A stretch of 64,000 nt of DNA, from assembly GCA_963971305.1 (NCBI GenBank), contig OZ020311.1, positions 1,612,001-1,676,000 on the forward strand, given 5' to 3'. The notes beneath the pieces were generated by a model. The model did not search any database, was not told the DNA's origin, and saw only the letters and a program-made list of their open reading frames with translations. This document shows positions 47,401 to 56,040 of the stretch, one piece after another. Position numbers and translations under genes: made by a program. The DNA comes from Arcuatula senhousia. Its lineage: Eukaryota > Mollusca > Bivalvia > Mytilida > Mytilidae. Every line of letters begins with the position of its first letter. Positions within the stretch are counted from its first letter, which is position 1.

Positions 47401-50400
47401 CTGATTTTTCTCTCAATTTTAACTTTTTTTTTCAAATGGAAAGCTTTGTAAACTTTGTATTTTTCATCTTAAAAGTGTTTTCTATCCTAACTAGTTTCTT
47501 TAATGTTACTTACCAAGTACATGTAGACCATGTTGCACACTAGGTAAGATGCTTTAGCATGAGAGATCAGGTGAGCGATTCAGGCTCCTGGGAGCCTCTA
47601 GTTATTTTTTATTTTGCTACTTTTAATTTAAATCTTAAAATTAGAATTGATTTTAAACCTTATAAAGTTAACTGTTTTCATTTCCTTCTCAGATGCCCTG
47701 GGCTGGCTATTAACGAAGTTTCTTTGTGTGAGAAGCTCTTTTGTTCTACGAACATGAGGTGTGTTCACAAGCGCAAAAGCAGGGGTATCTGGACACCCCT
47801 GTTTTTGCAATTGTGAATTAAGCCTATTGTTCTTAGAACGAGTTATTCACACAAAGAAAGTTTCTGAAAATGAAAGTTCGACTTTAAACAATAGAACTGG
47901 GGTGTAAGAATTTCATCAAGATCCTTGATATTTTTTAGTTAATTTAAATTAAATAATCATATTTTTTGGCCATGAAAACATCAAATTTTCTGTAATATTT
48001 TTTTTCTTAGAAGAATTATTTCAATTTGTTGTAAAACCGGTTTAAATGAGTACGCACTATTTTAAAGTGTAGTAAAGTAGAAGTGTTTAGGCTATACTAT
48101 AAACAATGTGGTTGCACAATGCATTTTGGTATACGTGAGTACTTGTCATGATTTTTCATTTAGAGAGTAGGGGTCAAAAAGAGGTCATTGAAAAGACGGA
48201 TCGTTACGGATGGGAACTGGAACTGTGAGGAGTTTGGGGGTCCGGTAGAAACATAAAACGCAACACGAATCCGAAAACATAAAGGGGATATTGAGGTGAT
48301 CATCTCAGTACAGCACTCAGCCAATCATCAAAACAACCACTAACTATTGCGCTTTACACAATGTTTTTTTTTTCACAAGTGATTGACAACGGAGGAAGAA
48401 CTGTTTTAGAGAGCGTATAAGATGGATTTTCTTGTAACCCTGGTCTAATAGTCGGTCACGGAGACAGCAGTGCCAGTGTCGTATCATAAAATCTGAAAAA
48501 TTTTGGACAAGCCCTAGCATATAGAAGTTGTGAAATATAAACACTGTAAGCAGGTCAAGTAGGATTATTATACCCCCCACTTCAAAAGTGGGGGGTATAT
48601 AGTGATAGGGGTGTCCGTCCTTCCGTCCATCCGTCCGTCCTTCCGTCCGTCCTTCCGTTACACTTCAGGGTACCCATCTCTTATCCGCAACTCCTCCTAA
48701 ACCCCTTGGTGGATTTTCATGAAACTTACACACAATCTTTGTGACATAATGTAGAAGTGCACCTACTATTTTAAAATTTGATCAGAATGATTTTATGAGT
48801 TTCCCATAGCAAAACATGGACTTAGCCATTCGCCTACATGGGGGTACCCATCTTTTATCCGCAACTCCTCCTAAACCCCTTGATGGATTTTCATGAAACT
48901 TACACACAATTGTTGTGACATAATGAAGATGTGCACTTACTATTTTAAAATTTGATCAGAATGGTTTTTGGGGTTTCCCATAGCAAAACATGGACTTAGC
49001 CATTCGACTACATGGGGGTACCCATCTCTTATCCGCAACTCCTCCTAAACCTCTTGATGGATTTTCATGAAACTTACACACAATCTTTGTGACATAATGT
49101 AGATGTGCACCTACTATTTTAAAATTTGATCAGAATGATTTTTGGGGTTTCCCATAGCAAAACATGGACTTAGCCATTGACTACATGGGGGTACCCATCT
49201 CTTATCCGCAACTCCTCCTAAACCCCTTGATGGATTTTCATGAAACTTACACACAATTGTTGTGACAAAATGTAGATGTGCATCTACTATTTTAAAATTT
49301 GATCAGAATGATTTTTGGGGTTTCCCATAGCAAAACATGGACTTAGCCATTTGACTACATGGGGGTACCCATCTCTTATCCACAACTCATCCTAAACCCC
49401 TTGATGGATTGTCATGAAACTTTTACACAATCTTTGTAACATGATATAGATGTGCACCTACTATTTGAAAGTTTGATCAGAATTATTTTGGGGTTTCCCA
49501 TAGCAATACATGGACTCAGCCATTCGACTACATGGGGGTGCCCATCTCTTATCTGCAACTCCTCCAAAACCCCTTGATGGATTTTCATGAAACCTACACA
49601 CAATCTTTGTGACATAATGTAGATGTGCATCTCCTATTCTAAATTTTATCTGATTAATTTTTTTTGGGGGGTGGGGGGTGGGGGGTATTTATTTGTGAGC
49701 TGCGGCTCACAGTTTTTCTAGTTTCTATTTAGGTTAGGAAAATCAATAATTTGAAAATTAAAGTCGTCGCAAATTTCTGTACTGAGATTTCCACCCTGGT
49801 AAAATTGAAGATGAAAATCCAAGAATGATGTGAGGCAATTGGATTCGGTGGTTTCTTTTATCTCTAGCTCTGGAGGATGTATCGAAGGTATCAATTTACG
49901 AAACGAAGCATTGTTGAAAGAGAGGACATCATCAATATATCTGAAAGTGAGATAAAAGGACCTTGCCTTTTTCATCTTCTTGTTCTTTAAAGGTTCTTGA
50001 ATAAAAAAGTTTAATCATGCAACCTATTTTGGCCAGACAGACAGATTCTGAATTATACAATACATGTATTACAAAAATAAGTTATATCAAGTGCATATAT
50101 ATCGTTGACATTAATATATTTTTTTTTTCCTTTTTTTTCTTTTTTTTATCAATAAACATCTAATCTATATGTTATATAATGTATATTCATCAGCTTCAAA
50201 ATTGCCAGAACAGAAGTTTTGTGCACTTCATCTAGACAGAACAACGCCAGAAAGTCAGCCAAAATTTAGTGATTGCAATAGGCAGCTCTGCCTGAACAAA
50301 ACACTTTTCATTATAATATCTCGTTTCACTTATGTATTTACTAATTACTTACTCTTGCCTGTGTCCAAGATAACATATCTGTGCTAAAATAGTAACACCT

Positions 50401-53400
50401 AGAGCCTTTTCCAGGATATGCGACATCTAAAATAGATGATGAGTGAAATAGATAATGGATTTGGTAGAATAATGTACATTCTTCTGTCAATGAATTTTGT
50501 GGTATTGTTTTAACACAATACGCTTTTGCAAAAATCACCAACGCTATTCTTTTTCTTTTTAGCTTTTTCAATACATAAGGGAAGTCGGTTAAATGTTAAT
50601 TCAATTCAAAATTCTAAGAATTATAGAAGCTAAGTTTTTAGAAAATATTTGTTTTTCCTTAAAAGTTTTTTTATACGTTAAACCAAGAAAACTTTTTTTA
50701 AATTCATACGGTCTTTATTACACAAAGTGCCTACTAAAAATTTGACTTAACTTAATAAAAGATGTCCTTAAAAGAGCGACGTTTTCTATGCTACCACAGG
50801 ATTCAAAATGATTGGAATGTAGAAGACCAAAAATTTAAAAGTAGGGGAACGCATACCCCAAAAAGATATAATAACTCTCAGGAACTGAGGAATACTAGTA
50901 ATAAACTTGGTTTAAATACTTTTTAGTCTTCCGAATGCACAATTCTATAAACATTATTTTTTCAGGGAAAGAAAGCTGAAATTTCTCAAAATAAGATTTA
51001 TTCGGGCGTAAGAATGTAAAATATTGCCCTCACAGAACGTACGAGCTTAGGTGATATTCCATTTTTATGGTTTCCGCAATTCAAAGATTTCATCATGTTC
51101 ATGTTACGTGTGACAAGTATAGTGTTTTGGGCCTAACATTTGTTTTACTTTGCCGTGTGTGCTATAGCAAGCAGGAACTGTGTACTCATCCGGTGCACCT
51201 GAGTCCACTTTCGTTTTGACTTACGTTCACGTTACTGAATGCGATTTTGTTGTTCTGTGTGTGGGTTTTGTTGTTTTGTTGTTGTTGTGTGGTTTGTTTT
51301 GTTGTGATGTGGTTTTTTTTTTTTGTCTACCGATTTTGTCTTTGTCTTTTCGATATAACGATATTTGTTTACCCCTTTGGTACACCTTTGCTTCTTTCAA
51401 TTCTGTTCAATATGTTTGAAATCGTACTACATTTGTATATCTTCGAATGTGGATTTGGCTTTATTTTCGTGTGAGTGTTTTTACTTTTTTCGACCTATCA
51501 CAAGTATATTTTGTATAAAAAATAGTTTTATGTAATGACTAATGACAAGGTACGATAAGGCCTATATTTGAACCACTGTAAGACTGAAAAGTTGAGCATC
51601 GATAAATAGAAAAGTTCAATTGTTTTTCAAAATGTCAATTGAATGAAAAAGCATGTACATGTACAACTCAATTTTTAGGAATGTTACATGATATTTACTA
51701 AAAATACCATGTCAAACATGAATATTTAATCGGCCGAAAATAGCAAAATCATGGGCAATATTTTTTTTTTATTTTTAGTTGCCAGCGACTACTTAGACCA
51801 CAGTTGTTGATTAATTTTAAGATTCACTCTGAAATAATTATAAATCAGTTGAGAAATCAATGGTCTACGTTGTCGCTGACTATTAAAACTAATGAAATAA
51901 GCATGAAAAATGACATTTTCCTTAATTTAGTTACTTTTGTCCTATTTCAGGCCTCTATTACTATACGACGGACGACGGACGGACGGACGGACGGACGACG
52001 GACACAAAGTGATGGCAATAGCTCACATGACCATTCGGGTCAGGTGAGCTAAAAACCAGATTATATTTTTAATAATACAAGCTTTAGTCACAAAGGTCAA
52101 CCATCTTACTGTTATGATAGTATTGTTATTTACATTGGATTTATTGTTTTTATTAAAGTAGGGGACCAAAAATGGTCCTTATTACACCTTGTCAAATTAG
52201 AAATAAAAGCCAAACCTCGTTGATTACACTAGAGTCAAACTCGATAAATAGTCAAAGTAATTGTTTAAAAAGATATACTTTGAATAATATCGGCTAATAA
52301 AGCTTCAGGAGATACTAGATTAAAAGGAACATGTATAATTGTAAGCTGCCACTGATGATGTCACAAAGAAATTGCTTACTTGTAATTATGATTATTTGAT
52401 AAGGGATTACAGTTGTAAGCAAATATTCAATCAACATGGTCGAATAATTATGAGCAAAAACCCTAGTTAAGGCATATTTGGAAATAAATGTATAATCAAC
52501 GTTTTTTTAATTATATTTTGGTCTTAAGTAGCCGTCTCTGTAAGAATCATGCAAAACGGAAAAATAGTGGCAGATGCATATTTTTGAAAACTGCTTCTTT
52601 TTATCGGAATTTGATCTTTATGATGAGAAATGAATGTAAATTAAATTTTAGCCCCATCAGTTCATTAGTTCTTGTTTGATACACAATACAAATTTGGTTA
52701 CATTGTGTATGAAAATAAGTACGGGAAAAAGTCCCGCCAATTTTTTTTCTTAACAAACCAACCAAAAATATCACTTTAAGTATCCGACTGATATTTTTGT
52801 TGAAATTCAACTAGAATTGCCTACTTTTTCAGAAAATATCAACATTTTTTACAGACCCTTCCGAACTTTTGTGTAAAGAGGCCAAGAAAATTGGTTGGTT
52901 TGTGTATGAAAAAAGTTCGGGAAATTTTCCCGCCAAAATTTTTAATGTCAATTTGCAGATAGTCTAATGGACCAATTTCACTTAAGTTGAATTTTTTCGC
53001 TAAAGTGGTCCAAGATGAATAACTAGCCAAAAAATTGTTAAAACCTAAGATAATAAGTAAATCACCTTTTGCATGATTTTTACTGAGACAGGCTCTTAAT
53101 GACATAAAAAAAAATGGGGGAAAATGTGATTTTGGTAGACAATATGCCTTTGAATTCAGACTAAAAATAAATATAGAACAATAGCTAGAATCCAGAAGAT
53201 CTGCAGTCCAAGCATCACTATGTGAGCTCCCCAGCCCCTACATTATAGCTAGACCATGATAAGTTGTCAAATTGGTCTTAGTTATAGACCTCCCAAAGAT
53301 TTTGAACAAACGTTGCTGATAGGGTTAGGGTTAACCCTAGGTGGAAATAACTTATTGCCTCAATGCAAAACACAGTCATTTATATTGAGTTGGGTTAGGA

Positions 53401-53723
53401 TTATACTTACCAGCATTTTTTCTGTCCTCGTTGATAAGTAACAGTCCATCATCAGTCGAGTTTGATACTAGTGTATTAGAGCAGTATAGCGCACAACGTT
53501 TCGATAAGGGGTGAAAGTATCCCACTAGACAAATTTTGTAATGTAAACAAGCCATGGAACAGGCAGTTTCTGACTGCGCTGAGCCCTCCCAAAATTTACT
53601 CTCAGTATGCACTATGCTCTGTTGACGAACAATAAACAAATCACCTTGCACAATGTTAGCAAAAGTATTCTGAACAAACATGGACATTAAAATCGAAAAC
53701 GATAGTATACTAACTGGCATCAT
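35221..53723 (-). CDS. Lectin B: secreted PAN-like plus C-type lectin domain protein
   Basis: Exons 53723-53411, 50426-50353, 38367-38250 and 35423-35221 join in frame to about 235 residues. The order is as in lectin A: leader MMPVSILSFSILMSMFV, PAN-like segment (CSMACLHYKICLVGYFHPL, KRCALYCSNTLVSNS) and one CTLD (RCYYFSTDM, YCHELGGYLAEITSS, YWTGLKKV, LWIWDNSG, WYPGEPNN, FKWNDDFC, FICEIR). EPN and WND are intact, predicting calcium-dependent mannose-type sugar binding outside the cell. Oddities: exon 2 lacks the first cysteine of the long-form pair kept in copies A and C; the donor after exon 3 is GTTGAT, weaker than GTAAAT in the paralogues; intron 2 is about 12 kb and full of repeats. The gene seems open but its expression is less certain than that of copy A. 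Confidence 0.75.
35437..38216. other. Lectin B intron 3, mostly unrecognised
   Basis: Contains one copy of the TATACCCGTT dispersed repeat (35620-35695), a pearl-like remnant with GACGGACGAACGGACGCAC (36590-36725), and a T then G homopolymer run at 36870-36907. No exon seen. Confidence 0.4.
38250..38367 (-). CDS. Lectin B exon 3: CTLD middle
   Basis: 118 nt, acceptor TTTTATAG. It reads SYCHELGGYLAEITSSTENT, then YIRSEAKNRYQYTNGKTVW, and leaves phase 1 at a GTTGAT donor. It is 6 nt shorter than in copy A (two codons near the 3' end). Confidence 0.75.
38733..39106 (+). mobile_element. PLE family 2, RT end and tail
   Basis: Nearly identical to 22750-23122 and to 24060-24422; it starts inside the RT C-terminus (CGATCACTAAAAAATTC) and ends at GTTATTACC. 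A recent 5'-truncated insertion in lectin B intron 2, antisense to the gene. Confidence 0.8.
39527..39705. mobile_element. MITE-like repeat with GATCCAG ends
   Basis: GGGGCAGATCCAGAAAGTTT at the left and CTCTGGATCCACCATCGC at the right form short inverted ends. A related left end lies at 62800 (GTGGCTGATCCAGAAATTTT). Confidence 0.45.
40107..40519. mobile_element. TTAA-flanked MITE, uninterrupted copy
   Basis: Ends TTAAGGTTCTTCTAAATG and complement with about 33 bp of inverted repeat. The interior shares CAAGCTAG, TCTCGAATAGTA and TTTGCTCAATCTGTGTAT with the copy at 26710. Confidence 0.85.
40626..40733. repeat. 108-bp palindrome with CCGA-type apex
   Basis: Arms of about 43-45 bp (AATAGTTATTACATGAGAAC left, complement right; the segment GGTGTGTCAGTAA is exact). 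The apex is ACCCCGACAGCC-GAA-GGCCGGATTGGGT. Confidence 0.8.
41331..42245 (+). repeat. Tandem array, about 150 bp x 6 copies
   Basis: Units start near 41331, 41483, 41635, 41786, 41938 and 42092. Each carries ATGTGCCCTTAGGCTACC, CAGCCCCTAGGGGCCATA, CTTCGGCAGAATCTACAT, GCAACTACTGAGCCAAG and AACCTGGGAGGAGTTGCG. Units are highly similar. The last one is followed by an ACGT microsatellite. The layout resembles core repeats of bivalve pearl elements. The 93-codon frame here is a shadow. Confidence 0.9.
42262..42360. repeat. ACGT microsatellite and a 38-bp duplication
   Basis: CGTACGTACGTACGTACGTA at 42268-42291. The segment ACATCGAACAGCAAAACATT follows each of two ACGT runs. Confidence 0.85.
42361..43804. 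other. Lectin B intron 2, unrecognised stretch
   Basis: No exon seen. A short GC-rich block at 43530-43610 (CCCCCGGGAGAGTAACCCCG) stands out from the AT-rich surroundings but is not identified. TTTG repeats lie at 43638-43660. Confidence 0.4.
43805..43930. mobile_element. Foldback MITE, about 125 bp
   Basis: GCCTCCGCCTTCTTGACCCA at the left and TGGGCCACGTAGGCGGAGGC at the right, with inner arms around AAAGTCTAAATCAGTTAAG. A diverged relative lies at 51774-51900. Confidence 0.65.
44144..44328 (-). CDS. Candidate exon of an unrecognised cysteine-rich peptide
   Basis: The minus strand is open for 80 codons (44382-44140) with an acceptor-like GGTTGTTTTACAG before 44328 and a donor ACG-GTAAGA after 44144. 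Between them it reads VYILTSSSTAQPPTLSPMQF, then SDFCRTCCVLVRGKCLFKKL followed by CMLR, with five cysteines in 17 residues. Read from the upstream ATG, MVVLQVYILTSSSTA could also be a short leader. It lies in intron 2 of lectin B on the same strand, but 185 nt would break the lectin frame, so it is not a simple alternative exon. It may be chance. Confidence 0.25.
44400..46897. other. Lectin B intron 2, mostly unrecognised
   Basis: No exon recognised. A GC-richer segment 46440-46690 contains a compact hairpin (see 46620-46660). Confidence 0.4.
46620..46660. repeat. Hairpin with CCGA-type apex
   Basis: AAACCCCGAGGACC-GGA-GGTCCGAGTGGGTTT: outer stem AAACCC/GGGTTT, inner stem GGACC/GGTCC. The apex is very like those of the palindromes at 17677 and 40626, but the long outer arms are not evident here. 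Confidence 0.65.
46898..47604 (+). mobile_element. Helitron/pearl-like non-autonomous element
   Basis: The left end AACTCACCTGACCCGAAGGG is followed by CCGTC microsatellite sequence (46945-46978) and diverged core repeats with GAGTTATTTCCC at about 47220 and 47385. The right end AGGCTCCTGGGAGCCTCTAG is a hairpin followed by CTAGTT, as in Helitron-type 3' ends. Short frames inside (47098-47543) are not genes. Confidence 0.55.
47605..48274. other. Lectin B intron 2, nothing recognised
   Basis: Overlapping short frames around 47628-47816 have no domain. Confidence 0.35.
48275..48570 (-). mobile_element. PLE family 2, 3' half, split by a repeat element
   Basis: Tail (TTGTGGTGTTTTA-like) and RT C-terminus with YKKIHLIRSLKQFFLR on the minus strand; it stops near 48566 inside the YGVYISQLIR region. 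The rest of the element resumes at 49727. Confidence 0.7.
48571..49726 (+). mobile_element. Pearl/Helitron-like element with a 174-bp tandem array, inserted in a PLE
   Basis: The left end is ATTATTATACCCCCCACTTC with a small hairpin (CACTTCAAAAGTG). CCGT-type microsatellite follows (48611-48658). Six repeats of about 174 bp start near 48668, 48842, 49017, 49191, 49365 and 49538, each with CATCTCTTATCCGCAACTCC and TTCCCATAGCAAAACATGG. The right end GTGAGCTGCGGCTCAC is a perfect hairpin, followed by AGTTTTTCTAGTT. Flanking PLE sequence is continuous when the element is removed. Confidence 0.75.
49727..50010 (-). mobile_element. PLE family 2, 5' half of the split copy
   Basis: The minus strand reads RSFYLTFRYIDDVLSFNN, then IHPPELEIKETTESN, CLTSFLDFHLQF and DDFNFQIIDFPNL, interrupted at 49727 by the tandem-repeat element. 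A few codons are lost before DDFNF. No upstream RT motifs. Confidence 0.75.
50353..50426 (-). CDS. Lectin B exon 2: CTLD start
   Basis: 74 nt between ATTTTAG and GTAAGT. It reads (G)D VAYPGKGSRCYYFS TDMLSWTQAR. The cysteine present as CP in copy C and QC in copy A is missing. Confidence 0.85.
50572..51159. other. Lectin B intron 1, nothing recognised
   Basis: No supported feature. Confidence 0.35.
51160..51400 (+). mobile_element. PLE-type tail, variant
   Basis: GTGCTATAGCAAGCAGGAAC, GTGCACCTGAGTCCAC, then a GT-rich stretch and the variant ending TACCCCTTTGGTACACC TTTGCTTC. Confidence 0.65.
51774..51900. mobile_element. Foldback MITE, diverged relative of 43805
   Basis: GTTGCCAGCGACTACTTAGA at the left and GTCTACGTTGTCGCTGAC at the right, with inner TAAATCAGTTGAGAAATC. 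Confidence 0.5.
51940..52056 (-). mobile_element. Left end of the 46898-type element, reverse orientation
   Basis: The minus strand begins TTTAGCTCACCTGACCCGAA, then a CCGT microsatellite (51970-52000). It is the mirror of the left end at 46898. No core repeats are visible. Confidence 0.6.
52057..53254. other. Lectin B intron 1, mostly unrecognised
   Basis: A diverged direct duplication: the segment with AAAAGTCCCGCCAATTTTT (52720-52745) is echoed by AATTTTCCCGCCAAAATTTT (52920-52942). No exon seen. Confidence 0.35.
53255..53410 (-). other. Conserved start of intron 1, shared by lectins A and B
   Basis: GACCTCC, then TTGCTGATA/TTGCTAATA, GGTGGAAATAA, CAGTCATTTATATTGAGTxGG and TTATACTTACC align with 31505-31849. 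At the place where copy A has a MITE, copy B has the telomere-like palindrome TAGGGTTAGGGTTAACCCTA (53318-53337). Confidence 0.7.
53411..53723 (-). CDS. Lectin B exon 1: signal peptide and PAN-like segment
   Basis: 313 nt, ATG ATG start, phase 1 donor GCTG before GTAAGT. FIVRQQSIVHTESKFWEG and the cysteine spacing match copy A. Confidence 0.85.
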
Positions 53724-53772
53724 TCTCCTACCGGTACCTACTGCATATCTAGAAGGAATCAAACCAAAATAG

Positions 53773-53790
53773 TATACATATATATATATG
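53773..53790 (-). promoter_or_regulatory. TATA-like box of lectin B
   Basis: An alternating TA run (CATATATATATATG) lies 50-67 bp before the ATG at 53723. It is followed by TTTTGGTTTGATTCCTTC, which is shared with the other copies. Confidence 0.4.
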
Positions 53791-53857
53791 AGCCTGAAAA
53801 TGCACAAAAACTTTTTATATACACAAAAGCTGTAAATTTGAGACACAAATCTATTCG

Positions 53858-53945
53858 CTACTACAGAAGGATTCGAACCCCTATTTTTGTCACATCAATG
53901 GCAACACCGCCCGCACTTAGTCCAACGACCACTCGGCCGATACGT
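53858..53945 (-). repeat. tRNA-like SINE head or tRNA pseudogene
   Basis: The minus strand has an A-box-like GGCCGAGTGGTCGTTGG, as in tRNA-Ser/Leu D arms, and a B box GGGTTCGAATCC about 50 nt later. The acceptor ends do not pair well and no clear anticodon stem is found, so a SINE head or decayed tRNA is more likely than a working tRNA. Confidence 0.55.
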
Positions 53946-55317
53946 TATATCAAAAATATACTTAGTTTCATTAACCGAGTGATAACATCGACGTAGGGCA
54001 TATCCTAGCCTTGAACATTGGTACATGATGTGTACTAGTATATGGGACTCATATAACCATGGTTACAGAGATTGGTAATATACATGTAGAAGACATTGGT
54101 TTGTACTAAATGATGATTATTACTTCCATAAACTACAGTTCATCCAGCATTAATTTAGTTTCAACAAACTGATTGCCTACGGGGATAATAAATTATTTAT
54201 TTTAAAACTTTTAATCAAAGTACTTATTGTAAATTAATATATGCATTATTTATTAGAACAAACAGATTAATAGTTAATAAACTTGTCCATTACTATAATT
54301 AACCTGTCATGTCTGTGGTATCAACGGTTTAACATGCTAGAATAAATAAAGGTAATAACAAATATGCTGATCTCAAATGTCCAAGGGAAAATTCAAAACG
54401 AGGAAAACATACCCGAGATAATGAAGATCATATGAAGGTTCTCACAAATTAACATTGCTATGGTGTGTATTGATAATTGTCAAAGTCACTCAACCAAAAA
54501 TCAAGGTCAAGGTCAAAAGATGGGGATGCAAATGTGCTATGCTACTACTGGGGCTTTAGCATACCAAATTTATCAACCCAGGACCAATAGTACTTGAGAT
54601 ATGGAGATGCTCATAAAACCTAAACAGTCAGACAGGTGGTGAAAAAAATATTATCTCCCTTGTAAATATTTTGTATGTCTAACTGATCCGAAAAACACAT
54701 CATTTTGAATGACGCGGTGAGCTGAAATCACCAACTTAATCTTTTGATTAATAAAAAGTAGGTCACGGTTATTTTCAAGTTCGAGTACAAGTGAATGGAC
54801 AAACTATTGTTCTTTTTTCTTAGTAAGAATGTTTTACGCATAGAATAATAATTTGTGACAAAAAAGGAATTTATTATCTCTAAGGAATAACCGGAACTCT
54901 ATAAAGGTGATAAACATGTTGAATTTAAAAAATAATGGTAAGTGCGACGGGTTACATACTTTGACAGATGACGACCAATCTTATGCTTTTTTGTTGACAA
55001 AATTTTAAGGAAATCGGAGAAAAATGTTTTTTTTTGTCACAAGCAAGTCTAAAACGTTGCTAGGCAAATGAAGGGAGACGATTACAGTTTTACAAATCGA
55101 ACAAACCTCACTTAATAGACCTCCCCCTTCTAAAACGTCATTTTACATTTGCTTATTATCATTTTATTATAAAAACATGCATTATATTAATAAAAAGAAA
55201 AATTTAAACAGTTTCACCAGTTAAGGCCTTATATATTGCAGAATTAAAGAAAAAATATTTTAGGAAGTCGAGTAGACCATTGCTATTTTTAGCTGGGTAT
55301 GAGATACCCTCAATGTT
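53946..55317. other. Intergenic, nothing recognised
   Basis: No exon, RNA or clear repeat found between the tRNA-like sequence and the DIRS-like element. Confidence 0.35.
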
Positions 55318-55337
55318 TATTTTTATAGTAATAAATA

Positions 55338-55442
55338 CCTTACCATCACAAATTTAGATAACAGGTACTAGCAGCTTATTGAACCGGAAACCAGACAAAG
55401 AAAACTGATGACCTCTAGCTTGACCGGAAATACCAGACACTA
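55338..55442 (+). repeat. DIRS-like left inverted terminal repeat, first part
   Basis: TACCATCACAAATTTAGATA, GAACCGGAAACCAGACAAAG and CAGACACTAAT are all found as complements at 60902-61006 with few differences. The repeat continues after the nested PLE at 55846. Confidence 0.9.
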
Positions 55443-55845
55443 ATCTATGTTGCTCCTCGGTTGCTGTCTTCACTCAAGAAATTTTACGGAAGACATCATG
55501 CACTTATAGACAAATATGGGATTTCGATCTCTCAGATGAGTGCAGATGTTGGTTTGTCATAGTGTGTTGTTTTGTCTTCCTTTACTGGATTTGACACGCT
55601 GAATGGACTATTGGCAACGCGACGGGTGTGCTATAGCAAGCAGGAACTGCTTACTCTTCCGGAGCACCTGAGTTCACTCTTGTTTCTACTGGAGTTCGCG
55701 TTGTTGATTGATATTCAGTTGTTTTGTGTTTCCATGTTTTACGTGTTGTCTGTTTTTGTCCCGTTCTTGTTTGTGTTTACTGGTTTAGTCTCTGCCCTTT
55801 CGGACTTTTGACATTCGGATACCCCATTGGTACCTCTGCTTCTCC
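55443..55845 (+). mobile_element. PLE family 1 tail nested in the DIRS left repeat
   Basis: It starts within the RT C-terminus (GTTGCTCCTCGGTTGCTGTC) and ends ACCTCTGCTTCT. The right repeat has ATT then AGTGTCTGG, with no interruption, so both edges are exact to within a base or two. No clear target duplication is seen. Confidence 0.9.
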
Positions 55846-56040
55846 CACAACTTCATCTTTTTTCCGGTTTTCGTTCTGGCAGCACGTGAAACCATGAAGA
55901 GGAAAAATTTCTTCGAGAAACTAGACTATTTTATAAGCATATCCTTTTATTAATTCAATAATTTTGTTTAATAAGAAAAATCACAGCAGGTAATATCTAA
56001 TAACATTGTAAAACCCTAAAAATACAAGGTCTCAATGCCA

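Noticed and set aside
47098..47816. Several overlapping 60-92 codon frames
   Set aside because: They are core repeats of the pearl-like element read by chance and its flank; frames on both strands are equally open.
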